Below, in pieces: positions 25,883-33,638 of a stretch of 60,859 bases of DNA. The stretch is from positions 1 to 60,859 of the forward strand of contig JABDBI010000009.1 of the NCBI GenBank assembly GCA_013288705.1, given 5' to 3'. The position numbers and the translations under genes are program-made. Source of the stretch: Methanobacteriota archaeon. Its GTDB lineage: Bacteria > Myxococcota > UBA727 > JABDBI01. Positions within the stretch are counted from its first letter, which is position 1, and every line of letters starts with the position of its first letter. Below the pieces are notes generated by a model. That model was given only the letters and a program-made list of their open reading frames with translations, ran no database searches and was not told the origin of the DNA.

Positions 25883-26909
25883 TCCAAAAAAAAATACGCT
25901 TAGGCAAAAGATAGCAGCGGCAGACTGCCCGGTCATGATGTACGAGCTCATCCCACCGGGGAAAGAGCTCGACAATGGGAGTGGGCTAGCCTATGCGCGT
26001 TGCGCGATGGACTTGGTGAACAGCGCGCGCATTTCCATCGATGCCATCAACATCCCCGATATCCGGGATGAGATGCAGAATGGGCAAAAGCGTGTGGCTG
26101 GTTACGAAGTCAAAACTGATCCGCGCGAGTTTGTCAGTTTGCTGCGCCAGGCATCCTCAGCGCCGCTTGATTTCGTGATTAACCGCGCAACGGTTTATGA
26201 CGATGTCGCGAGCCAGCAACGGTGGTTTTCTGACACGCATAAACATTATGGCGTTTCCAATGTCGTGCTGGTGGGCGGCGAAAGCAGTCTGATTCAATAC
26301 CCAGGGCCGAGTGTGAGGGAGACGGCAGAGCTGTTGCACGCGCAGTTTCCGCAGTCCTTTTTCTGCGGGGGGATCACGATTCCGACACGTCGGAAGCCCG
26401 ATTCTGCGAGCGATGAGCCCGTGCGTCTTATCAGTAAAGCAGAGCAAGGCATGGAGTTTTTTACCAGCCAAGTTCTCTATGAAGCGAAGAGCATTTGCTT
26501 GTTGCTAAAAGACTATCAGGTGCTCTGCGAGCAAAAAGACAAACAGCCGAAGCGCATCTTTTTGAGTTTTGCCCCGGTGTCAACGCGGAAAGACTTGGAG
26601 TTTCTCAAATGGCTTGGTGTCAGCGTTCCACAATCTATAGAGCAAGAGCTTTTCGAAGCCAACATTGGTACGGGTTGGCGATCGGTGAAGATTACCAAGG
26701 CCATTTTGCAAGAGGTGTTGAGTTTTGTGTATTCTAATCGCATTCAAGTGCCATTGGGACTAAACATCGAGCACATTACCCGCCACAATTTTGAGCTATC
26801 GAAAGAGCTAATCGAAGCGTTGGGCGGGATTTATGCGCAGACCTATTCGCCAACTAGCGCCCTAGCACGTCAAGCAGATGATAGTGAAATGCCGTTGCAT
26901 CTTCGCTGA
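25875..26909 (+). CDS. Methylenetetrahydrofolate reductase-like protein (MetF family, atypical)
   Basis: 344 residues. The N-terminus has the family's acidic-PP motif as YELIPPGKE near 19-27, and a TIM-barrel course (DAINIPDIRDE, FVINRATVYD, NVVLVGGESS, FFCGGITIPT with the barrel-typical pattern). It would supply 5-methyl-THF to MetE, whose gene it overlaps (ATGCGTAA). It differs from standard MetF in length (about 290 usual) and in lacking an easily recognised FAD-binding signature, so it may belong to a divergent MTHFR-like group. Its 3' end overlaps the convergent Sel1 gene by 56 bases. Confidence 0.75.
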   Translation: MRNPKKNTLRQKIAAADCPVMMYELIPPGKELDNGSGLAYARCAMDLVNSARISIDAINIPDIRDEMQNGQKRVAGYEVKTDPREFVSLLRQASSAPLDFVINRATVYDDVASQQRWFSDTHKHYGVSNVVLVGGESSLIQYPGPSVRETAELLHAQFPQSFFCGGITIPTRRKPDSASDEPVRLISKAEQGMEFFTSQVLYEAKSICLLLKDYQVLCEQKDKQPKRIFLSFAPVSTRKDLEFLKWLGVSVPQSIEQELFEANIGTGWRSVKITKAILQEVLSFVYSNRIQVPLGLNIEHITRHNFELSKELIEALGGIYAQTYSPTSALARQADDSEMPLHLR

Positions 26910-28110
26910 TACCTTGTTGTTCAAAGTAGTCGCCCATGATGTTTTGGGCTTCTTTGTTACCATTTAGAGCAAGATCAGCAAGCCGACTGCGTCGTGTTGA
27001 CTCATCCAGGCTATCCTGGCCAAGCAATCCGAGCGAAATTGCTTTGGCAACGAGCTCCTGTGCGCGCACGTGCCCGCCTTGCGCCAGCGTGCTGAGCTTT
27101 TGGAAGCGTTCAGTGGGAGGCGATCTTCCTTGACCGAGCTCGCCGGTATACAGCGCATCTGCAGCAAAAAATCCTGCTTTTTGGTTGCCTTGCTTGGCAA
27201 ACGTAAAGAGTGTTTCAAAGCGTTGAGATGGCGATCTGAGTTCTGTTAGAAAATCACCTACAAAAATGGCTTGTGCTAATAGTTGTGTTGCCATTTTATT
27301 GTTCAGCGCAGCTAACGCGAGGAATTGGCTTCGTCGCTGCGCAATAGGGACACCATCATAGTCTAAAGATCCATTAAAGAGGGCCATAACCAAGTAACCA
27401 TCGGCAGCTTCGCTTCCCGCCGCGACAAAGGAGGAAAGCAACCGATGTCGCTCAGTAGTTGTACGCGGATTGGTGCCTAGCTCACCGCTGTAAACAGCCT
27501 TTGCCATCAAATCGCGCGCTTTTGCTGAGCCCTCACGCTCCATCTGCGAGAGTTTTTGGTAGCGCTGTTCGCCGCTGAGTGAGCGGTAGCCTAAATCGCC
27601 GTCGTACAGGCATTGCGCGAGAATATTTGACGCATGTTGATTGCCAGCACGCGCAAGAGACTCGAGTTTACGCGTGCGCTCTGGCGCGGGAAGAGGCTCA
27701 GGCAACCCCTGATAAATGGCCTCAGCAACGTGCTTTTGCGCACGCCGATTGCCTCTTTTGGCCATGGCGTCCAATTTGACGAATCGTTGTTCGAAGTCTT
27801 CAGAGCGAAGTTCTAGTGAGCCGTAGAACAGAGCATCAGCGAGCAAATCCTGTGCTTCGACGTTATTTGCGTCGGCGAGCTGCTGGAGTTCTTGCACGGT
27901 CAAATTGGGATCGCCAAGGTGCAGCAGTTTTCGTGTGCCGTTTTGCGTTGCGCGCATGACGAGTGTGTGGAGCTGCTCGCTTTGTTCGGTGCAAAATTGG
28001 AGTGGTATGGCGACTTGGTTTTTGGCGATCTGGACAATTTGCGACAGGTCGTTGGCGTGGGCATACAATTGGAAGAGAAGTAGGGCTGCAAATGGGAGGA
28101 TGCTTTTCAT
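26854..28110 (-). CDS. Exported Sel1-like repeat protein
   Basis: 418 residues. A signal peptide (MKSILPFAALLLFQLYAHA) precedes a solenoid of at least eight Sel1/TPR-like units of about 36-40 residues, recognisable by recurrent L..LA..GN..A..LLA.A...G.LG spacing. Such proteins are periplasmic or secreted adaptors and often occur in host-interacting bacteria. No enzymatic domain. It is last on its strand before the convergent metF-like gene, and its 3' end lies inside that gene. Confidence 0.85.
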   Translation of the reverse strand: MKSILPFAALLLFQLYAHANDLSQIVQIAKNQVAIPLQFCTEQSEQLHTLVMRATQNGTRKLLHLGDPNLTVQELQQLADANNVEAQDLLADALFYGSLELRSEDFEQRFVKLDAMAKRGNRRAQKHVAEAIYQGLPEPLPAPERTRKLESLARAGNQHASNILAQCLYDGDLGYRSLSGEQRYQKLSQMEREGSAKARDLMAKAVYSGELGTNPRTTTERHRLLSSFVAAGSEAADGYLVMALFNGSLDYDGVPIAQRRSQFLALAALNNKMATQLLAQAIFVGDFLTELRSPSQRFETLFTFAKQGNQKAGFFAADALYTGELGQGRSPPTERFQKLSTLAQGGHVRAQELVAKAISLGLLGQDSLDESTRRSRLADLALNGNKEAQNIMGDYFEQQGISEDATAFHYHLLDVLGR

Positions 28111-28206
28111 GGTGGCTCTCGTTGCGGTGGTGTTTCAGCAACGCATAGTGCACCACGACTATTTCCATGGGGAGGCTAAGCTAAACCGCAGTCTGTTATT
28201 CTGGGG

Positions 28207-28545
28207 TTAATGCAGGTCGAGCACATTTTTCAGCTTGTCGTCAACATCTCTCATCAAAGCAATAGGTAATTGTGTCAGATGGCTCTGTAATGATCTTTTT
28301 TCGATGGAAAAAATCGCGCCGCATTGGATAATGGTTTCTTTTTTAAACTTAACGACAACATCTTCACTCTGATTCACTGGCTTCTTCGTGCCATCATCTC
28401 GATAAAGCCCAGTTAACTTTACAACAACGATGTCCAGAAGGTGTGGTGCTAAGTTGCGATGATTGTTGCTGACGATTAGAATTGGCCTTGGTTTTTGCGC
28501 CGGATCTTTTGGCCAAACGGCATACCAAATTTCTCCGCGGCGCAT
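28207..28545 (-). CDS. Type II toxin, PemK/MazF family
   Basis: 112 residues from MRRGEIWYAVWP, the classic PemK/MazF N-terminus. Further motifs are KPRPILIVSNNHRN, LDIVVVKLTG and the QCGAIFSIEKRSL segment that follows the conserved strand. The family are ribosome-independent mRNA endonucleases. The ATG is chosen one base after the antitoxin stop; an upstream in-frame start would overlap the antitoxin by nine codons. It is downstream of, and pairs with, the antitoxin gene. Confidence 0.88.
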   Translation of the reverse strand: MRRGEIWYAVWPKDPAQKPRPILIVSNNHRNLAPHLLDIVVVKLTGLYRDDGTKKPVNQSEDVVVKFKKETIIQCGAIFSIEKRSLQSHLTQLPIALMRDVDDKLKNVLDLH

Positions 28546-28546
28546 C

Positions 28547-28822
28547 TTAAAAAAGATCCTGATCTGAGTCATCGGTCTCGAAAAGCCGCTCAGACATCAT
28601 CAGTGTTGTAGAGAGAGCACTTGCATTCTTTTTTCGCGCTGGGGCTTTTTCGATCTCACGATCATAACGTTCATACTCGGCCCGCATCGCGTCTTCCTTT
28701 TCCTGCGAAAGCCCTCTTAGAATGAGCTGATTGACCCGCTCGCTAAGCTTCTTTGGCGGCGCATTCTGCAGCGCTTTGGCAACTTCCGGCTCTGGATAAA
28801 ATGTATGTCGCACGAGCTTCAT
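28547..28822 (-). CDS. Antitoxin of the PemK-type module
   Basis: 91 residues. The N-terminus (MKLVRHTFYPEPEVAKAL) and the SERVNQLILRGL helix look like a ribbon-helix-helix-type DNA-binding dimer, and the C-terminus is charged and acidic (FETDDSDQDLF), as in antitoxins that block toxin with a flexible tail. Assignment rests on its position directly upstream of the toxin and this architecture; the family is not one I recognise closely. Ribosome site AAGGAAG lies a few bases upstream. Confidence 0.78.
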   Translation of the reverse strand: MKLVRHTFYPEPEVAKALQNAPPKKLSERVNQLILRGLSQEKEDAMRAEYERYDREIEKAPARKKNASALSTTLMMSERLFETDDSDQDLF

Positions 28823-28839
28823 AGAACTTCCTTGGCTAC

Positions 28840-28873
28840 ATATAGGATACTATATAATAGATGATAATGTCAA
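28840..28873 (-). promoter_or_regulatory. Toxin-antitoxin promoter and palindromic operator
   Basis: On the minus strand TTGACA (28868-28873) is a perfect -35; a possible -10 TAGTAT lies 15 bases on. Overlapping that -10 is the inverted repeat ATATAG, GATA, CTATAT (28840-28855), a likely site for autorepression by the antitoxin or toxin-antitoxin complex. It lies 18 bases upstream of the antitoxin start. Confidence 0.55.
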
Positions 28874-28880
28874 CAATCTG

Positions 28881-30152
28881 CTATTTCTTCCACAACTCCC
28901 GCGCCTGCGCAAGCAGCGCTTCCCCATCATCCACCCGCAAAATCTGATCTTTCACCAGGTGAATCGACGGATGCAGCAACTTGCTCGCAAGCGCATGCGC
29001 CATTTTAGCAATATGCTGCTTGTGTTCAGAACTCACACCCTCACCCAGCGCCGTAAAAACCTTCTCGAGCTCCTCTTTCGCAACATCCTCACCATGCTGC
29101 TTCATCGTCGCAAGCAACGGTCCAAGCTGCTTGAGCCGAAATTGCTTAGCCAGCTGATGCAATTCTTCCTCAATAATCTGCTCCGCCGCGCCCATTTCCA
29201 TCTGTCGCTGTGCGATATTCCCAAGCACAACAGAACCGAGATCATCGATATCATACAAATACACGCCATCGATTTTCGCCACAGCCGGATCCACATTGCG
29301 TGGCACTGCGATATCCACGATAAACATCGGCCGATAACGCCGCCGTTTCATGCTGCGACGCACTTCTGATGGTCCCACGAGAAAATGAGGAGAAGCAGTG
29401 GATGCAACAATCACATCGGCTGTATTCAGCAGCTCTTCTAAGCGCGCGAGGCTCTCTGCCGTTGCGCCAGATCGAGTAGCCAGCTCCTCCGCATGCGCGA
29501 GCGAGCGATTGGCGATGACAAGCTTGGCACCGCGACGCTGAAAGTGCTGTGCAGCAAGTTCGCTCATCTCACCCGCGCCAATGAGCAAACAATTGAGCCC
29601 TTTCAAATTGCCAAAGACTTTTTGCGCAAGTTCAACCGCTGCAAAGCTGACAGTAACCGCGTTGTTGCCAATTTTAGTTTCACTGCGCACGCGCTTGGCC
29701 GCCAAGAACGCATGTTGAAACACGCGATTGAGCAAGGGGCCCGCCGTGCCAGCTTCCTGCGCTGCTTGATAAGCATCTTTTATTTGCCCCAATATTTGAG
29801 GTTCACCAACCACCAATGAGTCGAGTGCACTGGCAACACGAAATAACTGCTTCAAAGCGCTCGAGCCGGTGTGACAATAGAGATGCGGAGAAAGCAGCGT
29901 TCCAGGAAGACCATGGAACTCATGTAAGAATTGCGTCAGCGCTTGACCCGTATGATCTGAACTGCCTCGCGCATACACCTCGGTGCGATTGCATGTGCTC
30001 AAAATCGCAGCTTCGCGCATTTGATGCTGGCCAACCAAAGCGTGCAGGGCATGTGTCAGCTTGTTCTCGGCAAAGGTTACGCGTTCGCGAACTTCAACCG
30101 GAGCGGTTTGGTGATTTAAGCCAACGCAAGTGAGTTCGCCCACACTACTCAT
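28881..30152 (-). CDS. hemA: Glutamyl-tRNA reductase
   Basis: 423 residues. Catalytic Cys54 is in STCNRTEVY, followed by GEPQILGQIK, the NADPH-binding LLIGAGEMSELAAQHF and the C-terminal dimerisation helices. It makes glutamate-1-semialdehyde from Glu-tRNA, the first committed step of C5 tetrapyrrole synthesis. It is the last gene of hemG/Y-hemL-ccsA-hemA, two bases after the ccsA-like gene. C5 usage excludes ALA-synthase-type organisms such as typical alphaproteobacteria. Confidence 0.96.
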   Translation of the reverse strand: MSSVGELTCVGLNHQTAPVEVRERVTFAENKLTHALHALVGQHQMREAAILSTCNRTEVYARGSSDHTGQALTQFLHEFHGLPGTLLSPHLYCHTGSSALKQLFRVASALDSLVVGEPQILGQIKDAYQAAQEAGTAGPLLNRVFQHAFLAAKRVRSETKIGNNAVTVSFAAVELAQKVFGNLKGLNCLLIGAGEMSELAAQHFQRRGAKLVIANRSLAHAEELATRSGATAESLARLEELLNTADVIVASTASPHFLVGPSEVRRSMKRRRYRPMFIVDIAVPRNVDPAVAKIDGVYLYDIDDLGSVVLGNIAQRQMEMGAAEQIIEEELHQLAKQFRLKQLGPLLATMKQHGEDVAKEELEKVFTALGEGVSSEHKQHIAKMAHALASKLLHPSIHLVKDQILRVDDGEALLAQARELWKK

Positions 30153-30154
30153 AG

Positions 30155-30964
30155 CTACTTCACTAATTCCATATACGTCACATTGTGTTTGGTAATGTTG
30201 AAATAGTTGAGACTAAACAATCCCCCAAAAATGCATGTCACCGCAAACACGGTCACGAATGCAGCCCGGCGTCCGCGAAAGCCAGTGAAAAAGCGCGCGC
30301 TGAGCATCGCGCCAAGAATGAGCCATGTGCAGAACGACCAGATTTGGCGGGGATCTTCATACCAGTGCGTGCCCCAATATTGCCGAGCGAGGAACGCGCC
30401 TGCGCACATTCCGATGGTCATGAATAAGAAGCCAACACTGAGAAGCTTTAAGCTCACATCATCAAGCACGTGAATGGATGGGAACTTGTGAAAGGCACCA
30501 TGCAGCTGTTTGTTTTTCAAAAAATGATCTTGCAGCAGATACATGATCGCTGCGAGCCCAGCGACTGCGAGCAGCGCGTCGGCAACGATGGCTGCCGAGA
30601 CATGGAGTGGGAACCAGTAGCTTTTCAATGCTATGTGAACGCTGCTATCCCGGACGCCAACAAATAGCGCAGTCGTAAAGCTCAAAAACACGAGTGGGGC
30701 AGCAAAAACACCCAGCGCCGACATAGGATAGCGTAGCGTGACGATGACCACGATCAGACCAATGCCAAAAGCCAGCCAGCCTGTGGTATCGAGCGATCCC
30801 GTGCGCAATGCATGAGCGGCATGCGCCAAAAGGCCAGCCAGCAATAGTCCCATGCCAATTCGCGCGGTATGCTTGTATTCACGCATCATATGTGCCGCGA
30901 AAACGACAGTCGCGAGGCCATAAAGCACGAGCGCTGTAAGGATCAGAAAATAACTAAGCTGCAT
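30155..30964 (-). CDS. Cytochrome c assembly / CcsA-HemX family membrane protein
   Basis: 269 residues with about eight transmembrane helices. The family motif WGTHWYEDPRQIWSFCTWL (tryptophan-rich haem-handling loop) and a conserved His before a helix (SYWFPLHVSAAIVADA) are visible. Members handle haem for cytochrome c maturation (CcsA) or regulate hemA product levels (HemX). The ATG giving MQLSYFLIL overlaps the end of hemL; an earlier in-frame start would extend further into hemL. Linkage to hemA, as in many bacteria, supports HemX/CcsA. Confidence 0.88.
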   Translation of the reverse strand: MQLSYFLILTALVLYGLATVVFAAHMMREYKHTARIGMGLLLAGLLAHAAHALRTGSLDTTGWLAFGIGLIVVIVTLRYPMSALGVFAAPLVFLSFTTALFVGVRDSSVHIALKSYWFPLHVSAAIVADALLAVAGLAAIMYLLQDHFLKNKQLHGAFHKFPSIHVLDDVSLKLLSVGFLFMTIGMCAGAFLARQYWGTHWYEDPRQIWSFCTWLILGAMLSARFFTGFRGRRAAFVTVFAVTCIFGGLFSLNYFNITKHNVTYMELVK

Positions 30965-32252
30965 GCGCGAATGCCTTGTCTGCTTGTGCAATTGTTTTAG
31001 CGATGTCGTGATCACTATGCGCTAGGCTGACGAAGCCAGCCTCGAACGCGCTCGGAGCCAAATAAAATCCGGCATTCAACATATTATGGAAGAACTTAGC
31101 ATAAGCTTTTGTATCAACATATTTTTTTGCAGTCGCGAAGTCTGTTACGGGTTGGTTTTCATTGAGAATATAAAAGCCAAACATTGAGCCAAGTGATGTT
31201 GCCTGCAGCGGAACTTTATGCAGGCGCGCCACTTCGTGCAGGCCATGGACGAGCTGAGTCGTGCGCGTCTCGATGGTTTCAAACACGCCAGGCTCTAGTA
31301 ATACTTCAAGTGTCGCCAGTCCTGCAGCCATCGCCAACGGATTTCCCGATAGCGTTCCGGCTTGGTACATGGGTCCAAGTGGCGCTACCTTCTCCATGAT
31401 ATGTCTCTTGCCGGCGTAGGCAGCGGCGGGCAAGCCACCACCAATCACTTTGCCAAGCACTGTGATGTCGGGATTGAGATTCCAGCGCGTCTGCGCGCCA
31501 CCTCTACCAACGCGGAAGCCCGTCATGACTTCATCGAGAACAAAGAGTGCGCCGTGTGTTTGGCATAGCGACTGTAGAGCGTGCAGGAAGCCATCTTTGG
31601 GTGGCACAAAACCCATGTTTCCCGCCACTGGCTCGGTAATGATGCATGCAATTTGACCCGGGTGAGTCTCGAATACCTGTCGGACAGCATCGACATCGTT
31701 GAAGGGCAGCACGATTGTATCAGCAATAACCGCATCGGAGACACCAGCAGAATCGGGTAGCGCCAGTGTTGCCACGCCGCTGCCTGCCTGCGCAAGCAAC
31801 ATGTCAGCGTGGCCATGGTAGTGGCCAGCGAACTTGATCACCTTTTGTCGCTTGGTATAAGCGCGTGCAAGTCGGATCGCGCTCATGGCAGCTTCGGTCC
31901 CGCTCGAGACAAATCGCAACATGTCCATCGCTGGAAATTGCTGCAAGACCAACTCTGCGAGTTTTGCTTCACGCTCGGTTGGTGCGCCGAAACCAAAGCC
32001 CTCACGTGCGGCGCTACAAACAGCTTCCACCACCTTGGGGTGCGCGTGGCCCAGCGCGAGCGGGCCCCATGATAGTACATAGTCGACGTATCGATTGCCA
32101 TCCACATCGGTAAGATAAGCGCCATCGCCCCTGGCCATGAAGCGTGGAGTGCCTCCTACGCCGCGAAATGCACGGACGGGGCTGTTAACTCCTCCTGGAA
32201 TTAGTTTGCAGGATTTTTCAAATAGTTGCTCAGATTTTCTAAAGTGATGCAT
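30954..32252 (-). CDS. hemL: Glutamate-1-semialdehyde 2,1-aminomutase
   Basis: 432 residues, normal size. Motifs: GGVNSPVRAF near the start, YVDYVLSWGPLALGHAHP, SGTEAAMSAIRLAR, FVLDEVMTGFRVG, and the PLP lysine in TVLGKVIGGGLP. It converts glutamate-1-semialdehyde to 5-aminolaevulinate. The ATG giving MHHFRKSEQLF lies just inside the end of the hemG/Y gene; a longer form 18 codons upstream is less likely because family members begin here. Confidence 0.96.
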   Translation of the reverse strand: MHHFRKSEQLFEKSCKLIPGGVNSPVRAFRGVGGTPRFMARGDGAYLTDVDGNRYVDYVLSWGPLALGHAHPKVVEAVCSAAREGFGFGAPTEREAKLAELVLQQFPAMDMLRFVSSGTEAAMSAIRLARAYTKRQKVIKFAGHYHGHADMLLAQAGSGVATLALPDSAGVSDAVIADTIVLPFNDVDAVRQVFETHPGQIACIITEPVAGNMGFVPPKDGFLHALQSLCQTHGALFVLDEVMTGFRVGRGGAQTRWNLNPDITVLGKVIGGGLPAAAYAGKRHIMEKVAPLGPMYQAGTLSGNPLAMAAGLATLEVLLEPGVFETIETRTTQLVHGLHEVARLHKVPLQATSLGSMFGFYILNENQPVTDFATAKKYVDTKAYAKFFHNMLNAGFYLAPSAFEAGFVSLAHSDHDIAKTIAQADKAFAHAA

Positions 32253-33582
32253 TGATCTTCTCCGCGATGCGTTGTCCTTCATAAATACAATCTGGGATGC
32301 CCCCACCTCGATAGGAACTACCTGCTAAAAAGAGTCCGTCGGGCAGTGCACGCATCAGCGCTTCGCTTTTTGCCACATGCCCTACGTCATATTGTGGATT
32401 GCCATTTTGGTAACGGTATACCTGGCTTAGTGATGGCCTTGCTGCAATGCCCAAGAGTGATTCTAATTCTTGCAAGGCGATTTGTGCGATTGCTTCATCG
32501 TTTTGATGCATGATTTTTGGGTTTCGTGAGCCGCCAAAGAAAACGCGCAAGAGTGTTTGTCCCTCGGGCGCGCGCCCGGGGAACTTCGATGACACATAGG
32601 TGATGGCGTTGATGGCTCTACGCTCTACCCGCGGGATCACGAGGCCTGTTCCCGTGAGAACACGCCTGATATCGTGGTTCGCAAAGGAGAGGTAGATACA
32701 GCCGCTGCTGGTTGTGCGTAATTCCTGCAGTTTTGTTCGAAGCGCGGGGTAGTTGGCAGGCAGCATGGTGGCGGCGCTGGCGGCCGGCACTGTAAGCAGC
32801 AAGCGGCTGCATTCAACACGTTCGCCAGACTTCAGCAGGACTTGAAATTTGTTTGGCGCGAGGAGGGAAATCATCTCGACGCCGCACGAGGAGGTTTGTC
32901 GCCCCTGTAGCGTTTTGACTAACGTCTTAACGAGCGTTCCCATGCCATTTCTGTACGACAAAAACGAAGGGTCCTGACCACCACGCCTCATTCTTAGCAA
33001 CAGACTTTTATGCTGTCTCTCGATATCAAGAAATCGTGGAAAAGTTGCCTGCATGCTTTGCTGTTCGGGATCTGCGCTGAAGATGCCTGACATCAGTGGC
33101 TCGGCTAGGTAATCAAACGCCTCTTGGCCTAGTCTGCGTCGAGCAAATTGCGCCACGGATTCATCGGAAATGTCTTTCCTGTGCGGTACAAAGGGCTCAA
33201 GGCCCATGCGGAGCTTTCCCAATGGCGAAATGACCGGCGATAGCAGAAATGGCAAGATCGGTTGCGGCCTTCCCCGCTTCAAGACACAAAATCCGCGTGC
33301 ATCGGCGTTGATCGGGATGAGCTCTTCTTCAAGGCACAGTGCCTTGGCAAGCTGCAATGCCCAGGGTTTTTGCGTCAGAAAAGAATCGGGACCCTTTTCT
33401 AGCAAAAATTCCCCATCAGGGGTGCGCAATTGATCCGTTTGAATTTTTCCACCGAAAGCTGCAGACGCTTCCAAAATTGCATACGAGACAGACGATTGTC
33501 TCGAGATGCGCTCGAGATAATATGCAGCGGCGAGCCCAGTGATGCCGCCGCCCACAATACAAACATCGTATCTTTGTGGCAT
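32239..33582 (-). CDS. hemY: Protoporphyrinogen/coproporphyrinogen oxidase, FAD-type (HemG/HemY family)
   Basis: 447 residues. FAD-binding VCIVGGGITGLAAAYYLER at the N-terminus, LEKGPDSFL typical of PPOX, and the C-terminal LFLAGSSYRGGGIPDCI FAD signature are clear. It oxidises protoporphyrinogen IX, or coproporphyrinogen in Gram-positive-type pathways. The start is the ATG giving MPQRYDV; an in-frame TTG four codons earlier is unlikely. First gene of the haem group and divergent from the helical-repeat protein across about 55 bases. Confidence 0.93.
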   Translation of the reverse strand: MPQRYDVCIVGGGITGLAAAYYLERISRQSSVSYAILEASAAFGGKIQTDQLRTPDGEFLLEKGPDSFLTQKPWALQLAKALCLEEELIPINADARGFCVLKRGRPQPILPFLLSPVISPLGKLRMGLEPFVPHRKDISDESVAQFARRRLGQEAFDYLAEPLMSGIFSADPEQQSMQATFPRFLDIERQHKSLLLRMRRGGQDPSFLSYRNGMGTLVKTLVKTLQGRQTSSCGVEMISLLAPNKFQVLLKSGERVECSRLLLTVPAASAATMLPANYPALRTKLQELRTTSSGCIYLSFANHDIRRVLTGTGLVIPRVERRAINAITYVSSKFPGRAPEGQTLLRVFFGGSRNPKIMHQNDEAIAQIALQELESLLGIAARPSLSQVYRYQNGNPQYDVGHVAKSEALMRALPDGLFLAGSSYRGGGIPDCIYEGQRIAEKINASL

Positions 33583-33638
33583 AAACCAAAGCAATCAAGG
33601 ATTTTCCTATTTGGCAAAGGGGGTAGGGAGCAAACGAA

